DNA of 16,299 nt from assembly GCA_900321265.1 (NCBI GenBank), contig ONVJ01000261.1, positions 1-16,299 of the forward strand, read 5' to 3'. Position 1 is the first letter of the stretch. Every line of letters starts with the position of its first letter. The notes beneath the pieces were generated by a model. That model was not told the DNA's origin and searched no databases. It saw only the letters and a list, made by a program, of their open reading frames with translations. Below, in pieces: positions 6,854-14,515 of this stretch. The DNA comes from an uncultured Eubacteriales bacterium. GTDB lineage: Bacteria; Bacillota; Clostridia; Oscillospirales; CAG-272. The position numbers and the translations under genes were made by a program.

Positions 6854-7666
6854 TCAGATCAGTTTTTCCAGGATAGCCTTCGCCGAGAGGATGTCGGCTA
6901 TCTGTTTTTCTCCCGAGATCTCACGCTCGATGGTGATCGCTCCGTCAAATCCGACTTCCTTCAGCTTGGCAATGAAGGCGGGATAGTTGACTCTGCCCTC
7001 TCCGAGAGGCTTCTCTCTTCCGAGATGCCTGCCGTCGGTCGGATACTCGCCGTCCTTGCCGTGGATCCCGCGGACGTATTTTCCGAAGATGTCAAGGGCG
7101 TCGACGGGATTTGCCTTGCCGTACATGAGCAGATTCGCCGGATCGAGGTTGATCCCGAGATTGTCTGTCCCGATATCGGTGATCGTGCGCAGGAGAGTTA
7201 TCGGCGTCTCCTGGCCGGTCTCGAAGAGAAAGTACTGGCCGGAGGCCTTCAGCCTTGACGCAAGCCATCTCAGCGCCGCCACGAGCTCCTGATACTCGGT
7301 CGTTGCCGGATTCTCGGGCAGGAATCCGACATGTGTCACGACATCGGTGACCCCCATCCTCTTCGCGGTCGCGGCTCCTTTCACGAGCATGGCGAGCCTT
7401 TCGGCGCGGTATTCCTTCGGGACCAGGCCGAGCGTCAGCGGGCCCTCGTAGAAGTTCCAGTATGACATCCCGTCCCAGCCGCACCAGAAAGCGGTGATCT
7501 CCACACCGTATTTCGCGGCCGCCTCCGCTGCCCTGTCGGCCATCTCGGGCGTCAGACAGGCGCTGTTCCAGCATTTGAGCTGGCAGTTGTCGATCCCAAG
7601 ATCGGCCACCTTCCTCAGATTGTCCTCAACCGAAGCGTTGAGAGTGGTCAGAACTCCGATTTTCAT
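6854..7666 (-). CDS. TIM-barrel sugar isomerase/epimerase-like protein (xylose isomerase-like / AP endonuclease 2 superfamily)
   Basis: A 270-residue protein of the xylose isomerase-like TIM-barrel superfamily, cytosolic, probably acting on a sugar or polyol; the exact reaction cannot be assigned. The N-terminus MKIGVLTTLN is the first barrel strand. Metal-ligand candidates occur where the family expects them: Glu149 in FETGQET, Asp175 in NLDPANL, His202 in GIHGKDG and Glu247 in ITIERE. THVGFLPENP (111-120) is the characteristic strand-4 loop, and LGEGRVNYPAF (221-231) is the conserved late loop. The start is fixed by GAGGTG (7671-7676) 4 nt before the ATG. It lies 40 bp after the ABC-F stop and 43 bp before ruvX. 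No sugar transport or catabolic genes are next to it, so context does not narrow the substrate. Confidence 0.82.
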   Translation of the reverse strand: MKIGVLTTLNASVEDNLRKVADLGIDNCQLKCWNSACLTPEMADRAAEAAAKYGVEITAFWCGWDGMSYWNFYEGPLTLGLVPKEYRAERLAMLVKGAATAKRMGVTDVVTHVGFLPENPATTEYQELVAALRWLASRLKASGQYFLFETGQETPITLLRTITDIGTDNLGINLDPANLLMYGKANPVDALDIFGKYVRGIHGKDGEYPTDGRHLGREKPLGEGRVNYPAFIAKLKEVGFDGAITIEREISGEKQIADILSAKAILEKLI

Positions 7667-7684
7667 TTTTCACCTCGTATTATC

Positions 7685-7701
7685 TTTGAAAATAATTCAA
7701 A
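7685..7701. promoter_or_regulatory. Short perfect dyad in the ABC-F / TIM-barrel gap
   Basis: TTTGAA (7685-7690) and TTCAAA (7696-7701) form a perfect 6-bp inverted repeat with a 5-bp spacer, in the 40-bp AT-rich gap before the TIM-barrel gene. It is short and AT-rich, so it may be chance; a small operator is possible. Confidence 0.25.
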
Positions 7702-7706
7702 TCGAA

Positions 7707-9701
7707 TCATTGGCTGTCATCCTGAAGCTCCTCTAGCTCTCCGTAGACCTCAAGCAGCCTATCCTCCGCCTTTGCTATCCTCTCCGACAGCTCGGCGGCT
7801 CTTTCGTAATCGGCAGCCGCGTCGCCGTAGAGCTCGGCGTTCAGGCCGTCGATCAGGCTCTCCAGCCTGTTTTTTTCGTCGGTCAGCCTCGCAAGCCTGG
7901 TTTCGCGCTTCCTGGCCTCGCGGATGCCGTCCTTCTTCTTCAGCCAGGCGTCCTTTGCCGTCAGCGCGCCGGCAGGCTCGCCGGCTTCCGCGCACTGCCC
8001 GTCAGATGACTTACAGTCCGCCCGCGCGATCCCCGCCTCGGTCGCGAACATCCCGCTTTTTTTGGCCTCGCACCATTCGTCCCAGCCCCGCCCGGGCAGC
8101 GACACCGGGAACCTCATTATCCTTCCGTCGGCCGAAAAGCCGAGTATGACGGTCGCCAGCGAGTTGATGAAGCTTCTGTCGTGGGATACGCATACGAGCG
8201 TCCCCTCAAATTCCCCGAGTGCATTCTCAAGGGCCTCGCGCGAGCCTATGTCGAGATGGTTGGTGGGCTCGTCAAGCAGACATGTGTTCATCTCGGAGAG
8301 CATCAGCTTGGCCAGCGTCAACCTTGCCCTTTCGCCTCCGCTGAGCACCGATACCTCCTTGAAGACATCGTCTCCCCTGAAGAGAAAGGTCCCGAGCACC
8401 CCGCGGAGCTCGCTGTCCGCCATACCGGGATAGCTTGTCTTCAGGACCGAAAAGACGGTTTTGTCCTCCCCGAGGCCCTGATTCTGCTGGTCGTAATAGC
8501 CGACCCGGAGGTTGCTTCCCTCGTCGATCGCACCTGCGGAGGGCTTCAGCTTCCCCGCGAGGAGCTTGACGAGAGTCGATTTTCCGCATCCGTTCGGTCC
8601 GACGATAAAGAGCCTTTCGCCTTTCTTAACCGTAAATGACAGCCCCTCGAACAGGTTCTTCTTCCGGTCGTAGGAAAAGCCGAGGTCGCGCACGGTGAAG
8701 ACGTCGTTCCCGCTCGGGAGCGAGGGGATGAACTTCATCCTGACCGTCCGCTCATCCTTCTCGGGGGCCGTTTCCCGGACAAGCTTGTCCAGCAGCTTCT
8801 GACGGCTTTCGGCGGCGATGATGTTCCGCTCCCTGTTCCAGCGGCGCTGCTGCTCGATATACTCCTCCTGGCGTTTTATCTCTTTCTGCTGGTTGATATA
8901 ATGTCTCTCCTGTATCTCTCGGTCCCGCTGCCGCTCGGCGGCGCTGGCGCTCCATCCGCCCCTGTAGACTCTACCTTTGCGGTGCTCTATCATGAGCGTT
9001 TTGTTGGTTACGCGGTCGAGAAAGTATCTGTCGTGCGAGACGGCGATAAGGCAGCCGGAATAACCCGAAAGATAGTTTTCAAGCCAGCCGACCGTCTCGA
9101 TGTCCAGATGGTTGGTCGGCTCGTCGAGCAGCAGCACTCCGGGCTCGCGGCAGAGCTGCCTCGAGAGCGCAAGCCTCGTCCGCTGACCGCCCGAGAGCGC
9201 CGTCACGGGAAGCTCCATGTCGGCTTCAGAAAATCCCATCTTTGACAGGATCGATCTGCACCGCGAGCGAAACCAGTGTCCGCCCCCCCGCGCGAAGCTG
9301 TCGGTCAGCGAGCTGAACTCGGCGGTCGCAGAGCGGTATTCCGGTGTGTCGTGCGAGGCTGAGTTGCGCTCGAGCCAGAGCGACAGTTCGGCAAGCCTTG
9401 CTTCGGCGCTGAGAAGCTCTGGAAAGCCGGCGTACATCGCCTCCGACACCGATGTCGAGCCGTCCCCCTCAAAGGCGTCGTTCTGTCCCAGCGTCCCGAT
9501 ATCGGTGTCCTTCGCGATATAGACGCTGCCCGAATCGGGTTCGAGCTCGCCGAGGAGGAGCTTCAGGAGAGATGTCTTCCCGCAGCCGTTGGCTCCGACT
9601 ATCCCCAGGCGGTCGCCGGCCTCGAGCGAGAAGGATATATCTTCGAGTATCTGTTTCGGCCCGAAGGAAAGGCAGAGCCTGTTTACACTGATTACCGCCA
9701 T
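7707..9701 (-). CDS. ABC-F family ATPase (duplicated ABC domains, ribosome-associated type)
   Basis: Cytosolic ATPase with two ABC domains and no membrane segments, which is the mark of the ABC-F family. Characterised members bind the ribosomal E site and modulate translation or protect against ribosome-targeting drugs. Domain 1 has Walker A GANGCGKT (36-43), LSGGQ (169-173) and Walker B LLLDEPTNHLD (190-200). The linker (about 250-320) is long, charged and helical, as for the P-site tRNA interaction motif. Domain 2 has GPNGCGKS (368-375), LSGGE (453-457) and CLLDEPTNHLD (474-484). A C-terminal coiled coil (about 583-660, Lys/Arg/Glu rich) resembles the Uup/YdiF subgroup. The 664 residues are at the long end of the family. 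The ATG shares its first base with the stop of the upstream EEP gene and has no Shine-Dalgarno, so its translation probably depends on that gene. Housekeeping versus resistance function cannot be told. Confidence 0.93.
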   Translation of the reverse strand: MAVISVNRLCLSFGPKQILEDISFSLEAGDRLGIVGANGCGKTSLLKLLLGELEPDSGSVYIAKDTDIGTLGQNDAFEGDGSTSVSEAMYAGFPELLSAEARLAELSLWLERNSASHDTPEYRSATAEFSSLTDSFARGGGHWFRSRCRSILSKMGFSEADMELPVTALSGGQRTRLALSRQLCREPGVLLLDEPTNHLDIETVGWLENYLSGYSGCLIAVSHDRYFLDRVTNKTLMIEHRKGRVYRGGWSASAAERQRDREIQERHYINQQKEIKRQEEYIEQQRRWNRERNIIAAESRQKLLDKLVRETAPEKDERTVRMKFIPSLPSGNDVFTVRDLGFSYDRKKNLFEGLSFTVKKGERLFIVGPNGCGKSTLVKLLAGKLKPSAGAIDEGSNLRVGYYDQQNQGLGEDKTVFSVLKTSYPGMADSELRGVLGTFLFRGDDVFKEVSVLSGGERARLTLAKLMLSEMNTCLLDEPTNHLDIGSREALENALGEFEGTLVCVSHDRSFINSLATVILGFSADGRIMRFPVSLPGRGWDEWCEAKKSGMFATEAGIARADCKSSDGQCAEAGEPAGALTAKDAWLKKKDGIREARKRETRLARLTDEKNRLESLIDGLNAELYGDAAADYERAAELSERIAKAEDRLLEVYGELEELQDDSQ

Positions 9702-11452
9702 CAGGGGAGCTTTGCGTCAAGTATCACCGGATGGTGATCAGAAATGTCCTTCGTGTCAAAATCGACGACGATGAAGTTCACAAGCGGCTTTATGTCCTTC
9801 GTCCCGAAAACAAAATCGATGACTCCGCCTCCGGAGGAGGGCAGCGTTCCGAGAGAGGATGCCGAACCGTAGTCGTTGAGATATTTCGCGGCGTCGAACT
9901 TCGAGCACCACATGTCATTTATCGAGCGGAAATAATCGATCGAGGCGCTGTCGTGGCGGGCGTTGTAGTCGCCGGTCGTAAAGACGGGACACCCGTATTT
10001 TTCGGCTATCTGCTTTACCTTCGCGGTTATCTCGCGTGCCTGGACGCGGCGGTACTCCTCACGGTTGTTCTCGGCGTTGTCGAAGTCCCAGTGAGTCGAT
10101 ATCAAAGCGACATTCTTTCCGGTAGTCCTGTCCCTGAGGACGACCCAGCCCATGTTGCGGCAGAACAGATTGGCGGTCATCGAATACATCACGACGCCGC
10201 TGTCGACGAGCTCGTATTTGTCCTTCTTATAGAGGACTGTCGAATAGTTCTCGCCGCCGTCGGGTCTGACGAGGCAGACATGCGCGTATCCCGGGCAGTA
10301 GACCGGCAGGTATTTAACCCAGATCGAGCAGACCTCCTGGATCCCGACGATGTCTGGAGAATAGGCGTCGAGCATCGCTCCCAGCATCTCCGCACGCGGA
10401 GCGGTATCAGTCCCTCCCCATTTCTCGGTCAGGATGTTGTAGCTCATGACGCGGATGTCGGCGTCGGGGTCGATCGGGGTCGCGGTATCCGAGCTCCAGC
10501 GTCCGGAGACCGAAATATCCGGCCCGAGGGCGATGTCTCCGCCTTCCGCCATCTTTTCGGTATAGAGTTTGCGGACCGCTCTGTCCGCCGCGACAGATCC
10601 GTTGCAGTCGATGACGAGCTTCTCCCCCGACATGTATATGCCGAAGGACAGCGTATCCGATTTCATATTCTCAAGCCTTGAGGTCGGCCCCACGAGGATC
10701 TCGAGAGGAGTCTCGGCCGCTGTATCCGGAACGACGGGAAGCAGGTATCCGGTCGCCTGCGCGAGCACCGACGCCACCGCGCCGGCTCCCGCCTCGCTTA
10801 TTCTTCCGGCAGACTTTCCCCAGACGATACGGTAGTCTGAAATGCTGTGTCCGTTAAGGGTAAGGCTTTTCACTTTATATCCTCCCTCAAATCTGTAATC
10901 GTCAAACTCAAGCGTAAAGGAGCCGTCCTCTTCCTGTCTGAGACCCGAAAGCCCGGTCGAGAGGAACCATGTGACCGCCTTTGATATCGTCGTGTTAGAC
11001 TGTCCGGTGATTATGATCTTTCTCCCCGATCTTATGACCGCGAAATCGTTGTAGCGCATAGTCGACAGCAGCTCTGTGCATTCGGTATAGTTCGTCTTTC
11101 CGACGATTATCTCCCAGGTGTCTTCGGGATGAGTCCGGCCGGGGATCAGAAAGTCGTTTCCGATGTCGATCCGCTTCCCCGTCTTGCTTTCGAGTCTGTC
11201 CCTGACCTTTACGGCGAGCGCGATCTCTTCGTCTTCCGCGCCGTCCGCGCGTATCACGGTGCAGGACTTTCCGTCGGCGCCGATCACCATGAAGGGCTCG
11301 CGCGCGGCTTCGGTCTCGACCGGAGACGTCCCGGTCTCTTCCTCGGTCGAATCGGTCTCTGCGCCTCCTCCGCTGCAGGAGGAAAGCAGAGTCAGCGCGG
11401 CCAGCAGCACCGCCGCAGTCCTTAAAGCTGTCTTTATATATGAAAATCTCAT
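9701..11452 (-). CDS. Lipoprotein with two repeated alpha/beta domains and a C-terminal endonuclease/exonuclease/phosphatase (EEP) domain
   Basis: Probable surface-anchored metal-dependent phosphodiesterase or phosphatase of the DNase I-like EEP superfamily; the substrate may be nucleic acid, a phospholipid or another phosphoester. The signal peptide ends in lipobox LLSSC with Cys26, followed by an acidic Ser/Thr/Glu linker to about 50. Two related modules follow at about 64-168 and 205-300, each with EI(I/L)VG-T, then F-(V/I)-x-G-(R/E)-K-(I/L)-(I/V)-I, then a helix A-V-x-x-(F/L). The EEP domain (about 331-583) has all family motifs: MSYNIL (Asn339), GIQEV (Glu373), STHWD (His454), TGDYNA (Asp495, Asn497), DFVFG (Asp546) and SDHHP (Asp572, His573), so catalysis looks intact. 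The start has GGAGG at 11461-11465, 8 nt upstream. It follows rnfB after 109 bp, and its stop overlaps the ABC-F start by 1 nt. Confidence 0.82.
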   Translation of the reverse strand: MRFSYIKTALRTAAVLLAALTLLSSCSGGGAETDSTEEETGTSPVETEAAREPFMVIGADGKSCTVIRADGAEDEEIALAVKVRDRLESKTGKRIDIGNDFLIPGRTHPEDTWEIIVGKTNYTECTELLSTMRYNDFAVIRSGRKIIITGQSNTTISKAVTWFLSTGLSGLRQEEDGSFTLEFDDYRFEGGYKVKSLTLNGHSISDYRIVWGKSAGRISEAGAGAVASVLAQATGYLLPVVPDTAAETPLEILVGPTSRLENMKSDTLSFGIYMSGEKLVIDCNGSVAADRAVRKLYTEKMAEGGDIALGPDISVSGRWSSDTATPIDPDADIRVMSYNILTEKWGGTDTAPRAEMLGAMLDAYSPDIVGIQEVCSIWVKYLPVYCPGYAHVCLVRPDGGENYSTVLYKKDKYELVDSGVVMYSMTANLFCRNMGWVVLRDRTTGKNVALISTHWDFDNAENNREEYRRVQAREITAKVKQIAEKYGCPVFTTGDYNARHDSASIDYFRSINDMWCSKFDAAKYLNDYGSASSLGTLPSSGGGVIDFVFGTKDIKPLVNFIVVDFDTKDISDHHPVILDAKLP

Positions 11453-11508
11453 TTCATGATCCTCCGGTTGATCGGATGAAAATGTCTTCAGGCGTTCTTC
11501 TCATTCCC

Positions 11509-11540
11509 GCGCATAAATTTGCGCCGTGAGGCGACGCCTC
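11509..11540. other. Two small adjacent hairpins between rnfB and the EEP lipoprotein gene
   Basis: GCGCA/TGCGC (11509-11513 and 11520-11524) and GAGGCG/CGCCTC (11528-11533 and 11535-11540) are two perfect short inverted repeats in the 109-bp gap. Neither is followed by a U-run, so neither is a classical terminator. They could mark an RNA processing or attenuation point between the rnf genes and the following cluster. Confidence 0.3.
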
Positions 11541-11561
11541 TATGAAATGACCGGTGATCCC

Positions 11562-12419
11562 TCAGATCTCGGCTTCTGTCTCGTCGGGAAGCCTCGATAT
11601 GACGAGCTCGCCGTTCTGTCTCTTGGCGGACCAGATTATCCTGCGCGGACAGTTGTCGACGCAGATCCCGCAGCCGGTGCATTTGTTGTAATCGATGGAA
11701 GCCACGAAATTGACGACCTTGATGGCGCCGGAGGGACAGTTCTTCTCGCATTTTCTGCAACTGATGCAGCCTACGTCGCACTGCTTCCTGACTATGGGGC
11801 CCTTTTCGACCGACATGCATCCAACCCAGTGGGCGCTGTCGTAGGGTATGAGTCTGATTATCTGTTTCGGACAGGCCCTTACGCAGGTCCCGCAGCCCTC
11901 GCACTTGCGGTAGTCGACGACCGACACCCCGTTGATGACCGATATGGCTCCGAAGCGGCAGCTCGCGACACAGGTCCCGAGGCCGATGCAGCCGTTGGGA
12001 CAGAGCTTGTCCCCTCCGCCCATCCTGACGGCGGCGATGCAGTCGGCCGCGCCGGCGTAGATATATTTCTTCTTAGCGAGATCCTTTGTGCCAGAGCACA
12101 TGACCTGCGCTCTCATGCGGATCGGGATCTCGGGCTCGACGCCCATTATCTCTGCGATCTTTACCGCCGTCCGTGCGCCGCCCACCGTACATGACGAGGG
12201 AGACGCCTTCCCGGCCGCGATATCCGCCGCCAGGGCGGAGCAACCGCTGCGGCCGCAGCCTCCGCAGTTGGCGCCGGGAAGGGCCTCGGCGATCATGTCG
12301 ATCCGGGGATCCTTCTTCACCGCAAAGAGCTTTGAGGCCAGGGCGAGAAGCGCCCCGAACAGCAGCCCGAGGCCGGCAAAGATCCCGGCAGCCGTCAGTA
12401 TCTTGAAAAATATTTCCAT
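11562..12419 (-). CDS. rnfB: Rnf complex subunit B, multi-cluster ferredoxin-type protein
   Basis: Iron-sulfur subunit of the membrane-bound ferredoxin:NAD+ oxidoreductase (Rnf); it receives electrons from reduced ferredoxin. An N-terminal membrane helix (about 5-28) anchors it. The RnfB-type cluster follows in LPGANCGGCGRSGC (Cys52, 55, 60 and Cys77). Downstream are several 4Fe-4S motifs: C140-C144-C150-C154; CEGCGTCVRACP (Cys173-183); CISCRKCEKNCP (Cys218-228, with Cys201 and Cys214 nearby); and CTGCGICVDNCP (Cys247-257). Around 20 cysteines in 285 residues suggests five or six clusters, as in clostridial RnfB, which is richer in clusters than the proteobacterial form. It is the last gene of the rnfCDGEAB order, 40 bp after rnfA, with a modest AGGA ribosome site. 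Confidence 0.96.
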   Translation of the reverse strand: MEIFFKILTAAGIFAGLGLLFGALLALASKLFAVKKDPRIDMIAEALPGANCGGCGRSGCSALAADIAAGKASPSSCTVGGARTAVKIAEIMGVEPEIPIRMRAQVMCSGTKDLAKKKYIYAGAADCIAAVRMGGGDKLCPNGCIGLGTCVASCRFGAISVINGVSVVDYRKCEGCGTCVRACPKQIIRLIPYDSAHWVGCMSVEKGPIVRKQCDVGCISCRKCEKNCPSGAIKVVNFVASIDYNKCTGCGICVDNCPRRIIWSAKRQNGELVISRLPDETEAEI

Positions 12420-12459
12420 TCTTTAATCCTTATCCCGGGTATTCCCCGCTCCGGCGCCG

Positions 12460-13059
12460 TCAGAAGCTGATCCCCGAAAAGCCCGAAAAGATCATCGCGA
12501 GCAGTCCGGCGGCCAGAAGCGTCATCGGGAATCCCCTGAAGGCGCGCGGCGGATCGGCGAACTCGAGCCTTGCCCTGACTCCGGCGAAAATGACGATCGC
12601 GAGAGTGAAGCCTATCCCGGCGGCAAAGCCGTAGCAGACCGACGGGATGAACCCGTATCCCTTCTGGATGTTGACAAGTGCTGCGCCGAGCACCGCGCAG
12701 TTGGTCGTTATCAGCGGCAGATAGATTCCCAGCGACCCGTAGAGCGCGGGAACGAACCTGCGCAGGAACATCTCGATCACCTGCACGAGCGCGGCGATGA
12801 CGAGGATGAAGGCGACCGTCTTAAGATAACCCAGCCCCAGAGGCAGCAGTACGAGATAGTATACCGCCCAGGTGGCCGCTCCCGAGACCGTCATGACGAA
12901 GGTGACTGCCATGCCCATGCCCGCCGCCTTGTCGGGCTTGTCGGAAACCCCGAGGAAGGGACAGCAGCCGTAGAATTTTGAAAAAATGAAATTCTCTGTG
13001 AGCACCGCGCCAAGCATGAGAAGCAGGACGTCGGTGAATGAAAGTTCGGTAAAGTTCAC
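12460..13059 (-). CDS. rnfA: Rnf complex integral membrane subunit A
   Basis: Integral membrane subunit of Rnf; with RnfE it forms the pseudo-symmetric core that carries electrons across the membrane through a bound iron-sulfur cluster. The 199 residues form about six hydrophobic helices. The family signatures are ENFIFSKFYGCCPFLG (Cys32/Cys33) and LITTNCAVLG (Cys121), the two half-membrane cysteine motifs that hold the cluster. It starts with GTG at 13059, overlapping the rnfE stop as GTGA (13056-13059), with a purine-rich GGGGGA about 7 nt upstream. No ATG exists before the conserved N-terminus, so the GTG start is well supported. Confidence 0.96.
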   Translation of the reverse strand: MNFTELSFTDVLLLMLGAVLTENFIFSKFYGCCPFLGVSDKPDKAAGMGMAVTFVMTVSGAATWAVYYLVLLPLGLGYLKTVAFILVIAALVQVIEMFLRRFVPALYGSLGIYLPLITTNCAVLGAALVNIQKGYGFIPSVCYGFAAGIGFTLAIVIFAGVRARLEFADPPRAFRGFPMTLLAAGLLAMIFSGFSGISF

Positions 13060-13976
13060 AGCGGCATCCCCCAGTCCGCGTCGGGATAGTCGGCGGTATC
13101 CGAATCGGCGCTGTTCTTGTCTCCGTCGCCTGCCGTCTGGGCATATTCGCTCTCGGGCGGGTAGAAATCAAGCTGCAGCTCGGCGTTCTCGTCGGAATCC
13201 GAAGAGACCGTCCCCCTGCCGTTCATGTCGGCGTCCGCGACGCTGTAGTATTCGATGTTTGCCGGGATCAGGGAGGGGTCTCCGACATCCGACAGCCTTT
13301 CATGCCGTCTCCGGTCGCCGATCATGTTGCGAACCTTCTGGACGGCGGCGATAATAAAGGATAATGTGAAGAATGCGCCTGCCGGGAGCACGAAGATTAT
13401 CGCCGGACTGTATTTCTCTCCGAAGACGGGGATCCCCCAGAAGGTCCCGGCGCCTATGATCTCTCTTACCGACGCGATCAGCACCAGCGCGAAGAAAAAT
13501 CCAAGCCCGGTCGCAAGGCCGTCGACCGCCGACGGCAGCACCCGGTTGCGCGACGCGAAGGCCTCGGCCCGCGCGAGGATGATGCAGTTTACGACGATAA
13601 GGGGAATGAAAAGTCCCAGCGACCTGTAAAGATCGTAGAAGTATGCCTTCATCAGCATCTCGACCGCGGTAACGAAGCCTGAGATGATCACGATATAGGC
13701 CGCTATCCTGACCTGTCTCGGAATGAATTTCCTAAGCAGCGAGATGAGCGTGTTTGAGCAGATCAGGACCGCCGTTGCCGCGAGTCCCATACCCACCGCG
13801 TTCTTTACCGAGGTCGTGGTTGCCAGAGTCGGGCACATCCCGAGCAGCTGGACGAAGATCGGATTTTCGGTCAGGATCCCGGCTTTGAACTGTGCGCCGA
13901 GCCCGGACAGGGTGATCTTCCCTTCCCGCACGGTTTTTCCGGAGGAATCGATTTCTGTTCTCATCAGTCCCCTCAC
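13056..13976 (-). CDS. rnfE: Rnf complex integral membrane subunit E with an acidic C-terminal extension
   Basis: Partner of RnfA in the membrane core of Rnf. The core (about 25-220) has the family motifs ILTENPIFVQLLGMCPTLA (Cys48) and VVNCIILARAEAF (Cys131), with about six membrane helices, all intact. Beyond the core, residues 222-306 form an extra tail rich in Asp, Glu and Ser without hydrophobic segments; typical RnfE proteins of 195-235 residues lack it. I chose the GTG at 13976 because it overlaps the rnfG stop as GTGA, matching the 4-nt overlaps elsewhere in this operon. An in-frame ATG at 13964, with GAGGGG 4 nt upstream, is an equally possible start and would remove four residues. 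The tail should face one side of the membrane; its role is unknown. Confidence 0.94.
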   Translation of the reverse strand: MRGLMRTEIDSSGKTVREGKITLSGLGAQFKAGILTENPIFVQLLGMCPTLATTTSVKNAVGMGLAATAVLICSNTLISLLRKFIPRQVRIAAYIVIISGFVTAVEMLMKAYFYDLYRSLGLFIPLIVVNCIILARAEAFASRNRVLPSAVDGLATGLGFFFALVLIASVREIIGAGTFWGIPVFGEKYSPAIIFVLPAGAFFTLSFIIAAVQKVRNMIGDRRRHERLSDVGDPSLIPANIEYYSVADADMNGRGTVSSDSDENAELQLDFYPPESEYAQTAGDGDKNSADSDTADYPDADWGMPL

Positions 13977-14515
13977 CCCTCCTCTGTGACCAGTCCCGCC
14001 GACCTGACGGCTTCGAGAGCCCGGTTCACGCCGCTCAGCACCGATCTCGAGCTGATCGTCGCTCCGGATATGGCGTCGATGTCACGTCCGAGCGCCGGCG
14101 TTCCGCCGAGTCCCGAGTATCCCGCGAGATATTCACTGTCGGCGACGCGGCTCCCGAGACCCGGAGTCTCGGACAGCGCGGTTATCGCCACTCCGATGAT
14201 CTTTCCCGACGGATCGATGCCGACCACCATGTCGATATTGCCCCCGAATCCGTTGGGGGACACCGACACGCAGTAGCCGGCGAGCCCGCCGGAATTATCG
14301 CTGACTTTGTAGATGCCGTTGACGTTATCCGGGACTTCATCGATCGCGGTATAGACTATGTCGTCTCCGAAGACTTCGGAGACCGCGCGCCTCTCGGCGG
14401 CGTCGAGGTTTTCGTCTATCCGCGCCGAGGTAAGGAGATTGACGCCCGAAATGATAAGTCCGGTAAGAAGACATATGAGAGTAAGGGAGATCACTGGCTT
14501 GAGATATTCTTTCAT
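13973..14515 (-). CDS. rnfG: Rnf complex subunit G, covalent FMN-binding
   Basis: FMN-carrying electron-transfer subunit of Rnf. The ATG at 14515 gives 180 residues: one N-terminal membrane helix (about 6-28) and an extracytoplasmic FMN-binding domain with VVGIDPSGKIIGVAI, ETPGLGS (116-122) and DAISGATISSRSV. Thr153 of SGAT is the expected covalent FMN attachment residue. The frame is open upstream to 14689, but that part lies inside rnfD and codes for an Arg-rich string unlike RnfG. The start at 14515 overlaps the rnfD stop as ATGA (14512-14515) and has AAGGAG 11 nt upstream (14527-14532). Confidence 0.95.
   Translation of the reverse strand: MKEYLKPVISLTLICLLTGLIISGVNLLTSARIDENLDAAERRAVSEVFGDDIVYTAIDEVPDNVNGIYKVSDNSGGLAGYCVSVSPNGFGGNIDMVVGIDPSGKIIGVAITALSETPGLGSRVADSEYLAGYSGLGGTPALGRDIDAISGATISSRSVLSGVNRALEAVRSAGLVTEEG

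Noticed and set aside
6131..7258. A 375-residue plus-strand open frame
   Set aside because: It lies antisense across three well-supported minus-strand genes (Nudix, RuvX, TIM barrel), has Ser/Arg/Pro-rich composition with no motif, and no ribosome site. Long antisense frames are expected in GC-rich DNA.
7707..9701. Antibiotic-resistance assignment for the ABC-F protein
   Set aside because: Its C-terminal coiled coil and general layout resemble housekeeping Uup/YdiF-type proteins, and nothing in the context indicates resistance; sequence alone does not decide it.
9731..10681. A 316-residue plus-strand open frame
   Set aside because: Antisense to the EEP domain, whose catalytic motifs are all intact on the minus strand.
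11526..12194. A 222-residue plus-strand open frame
   Set aside because: Antisense to rnfB, whose cysteine motifs are unmistakable.
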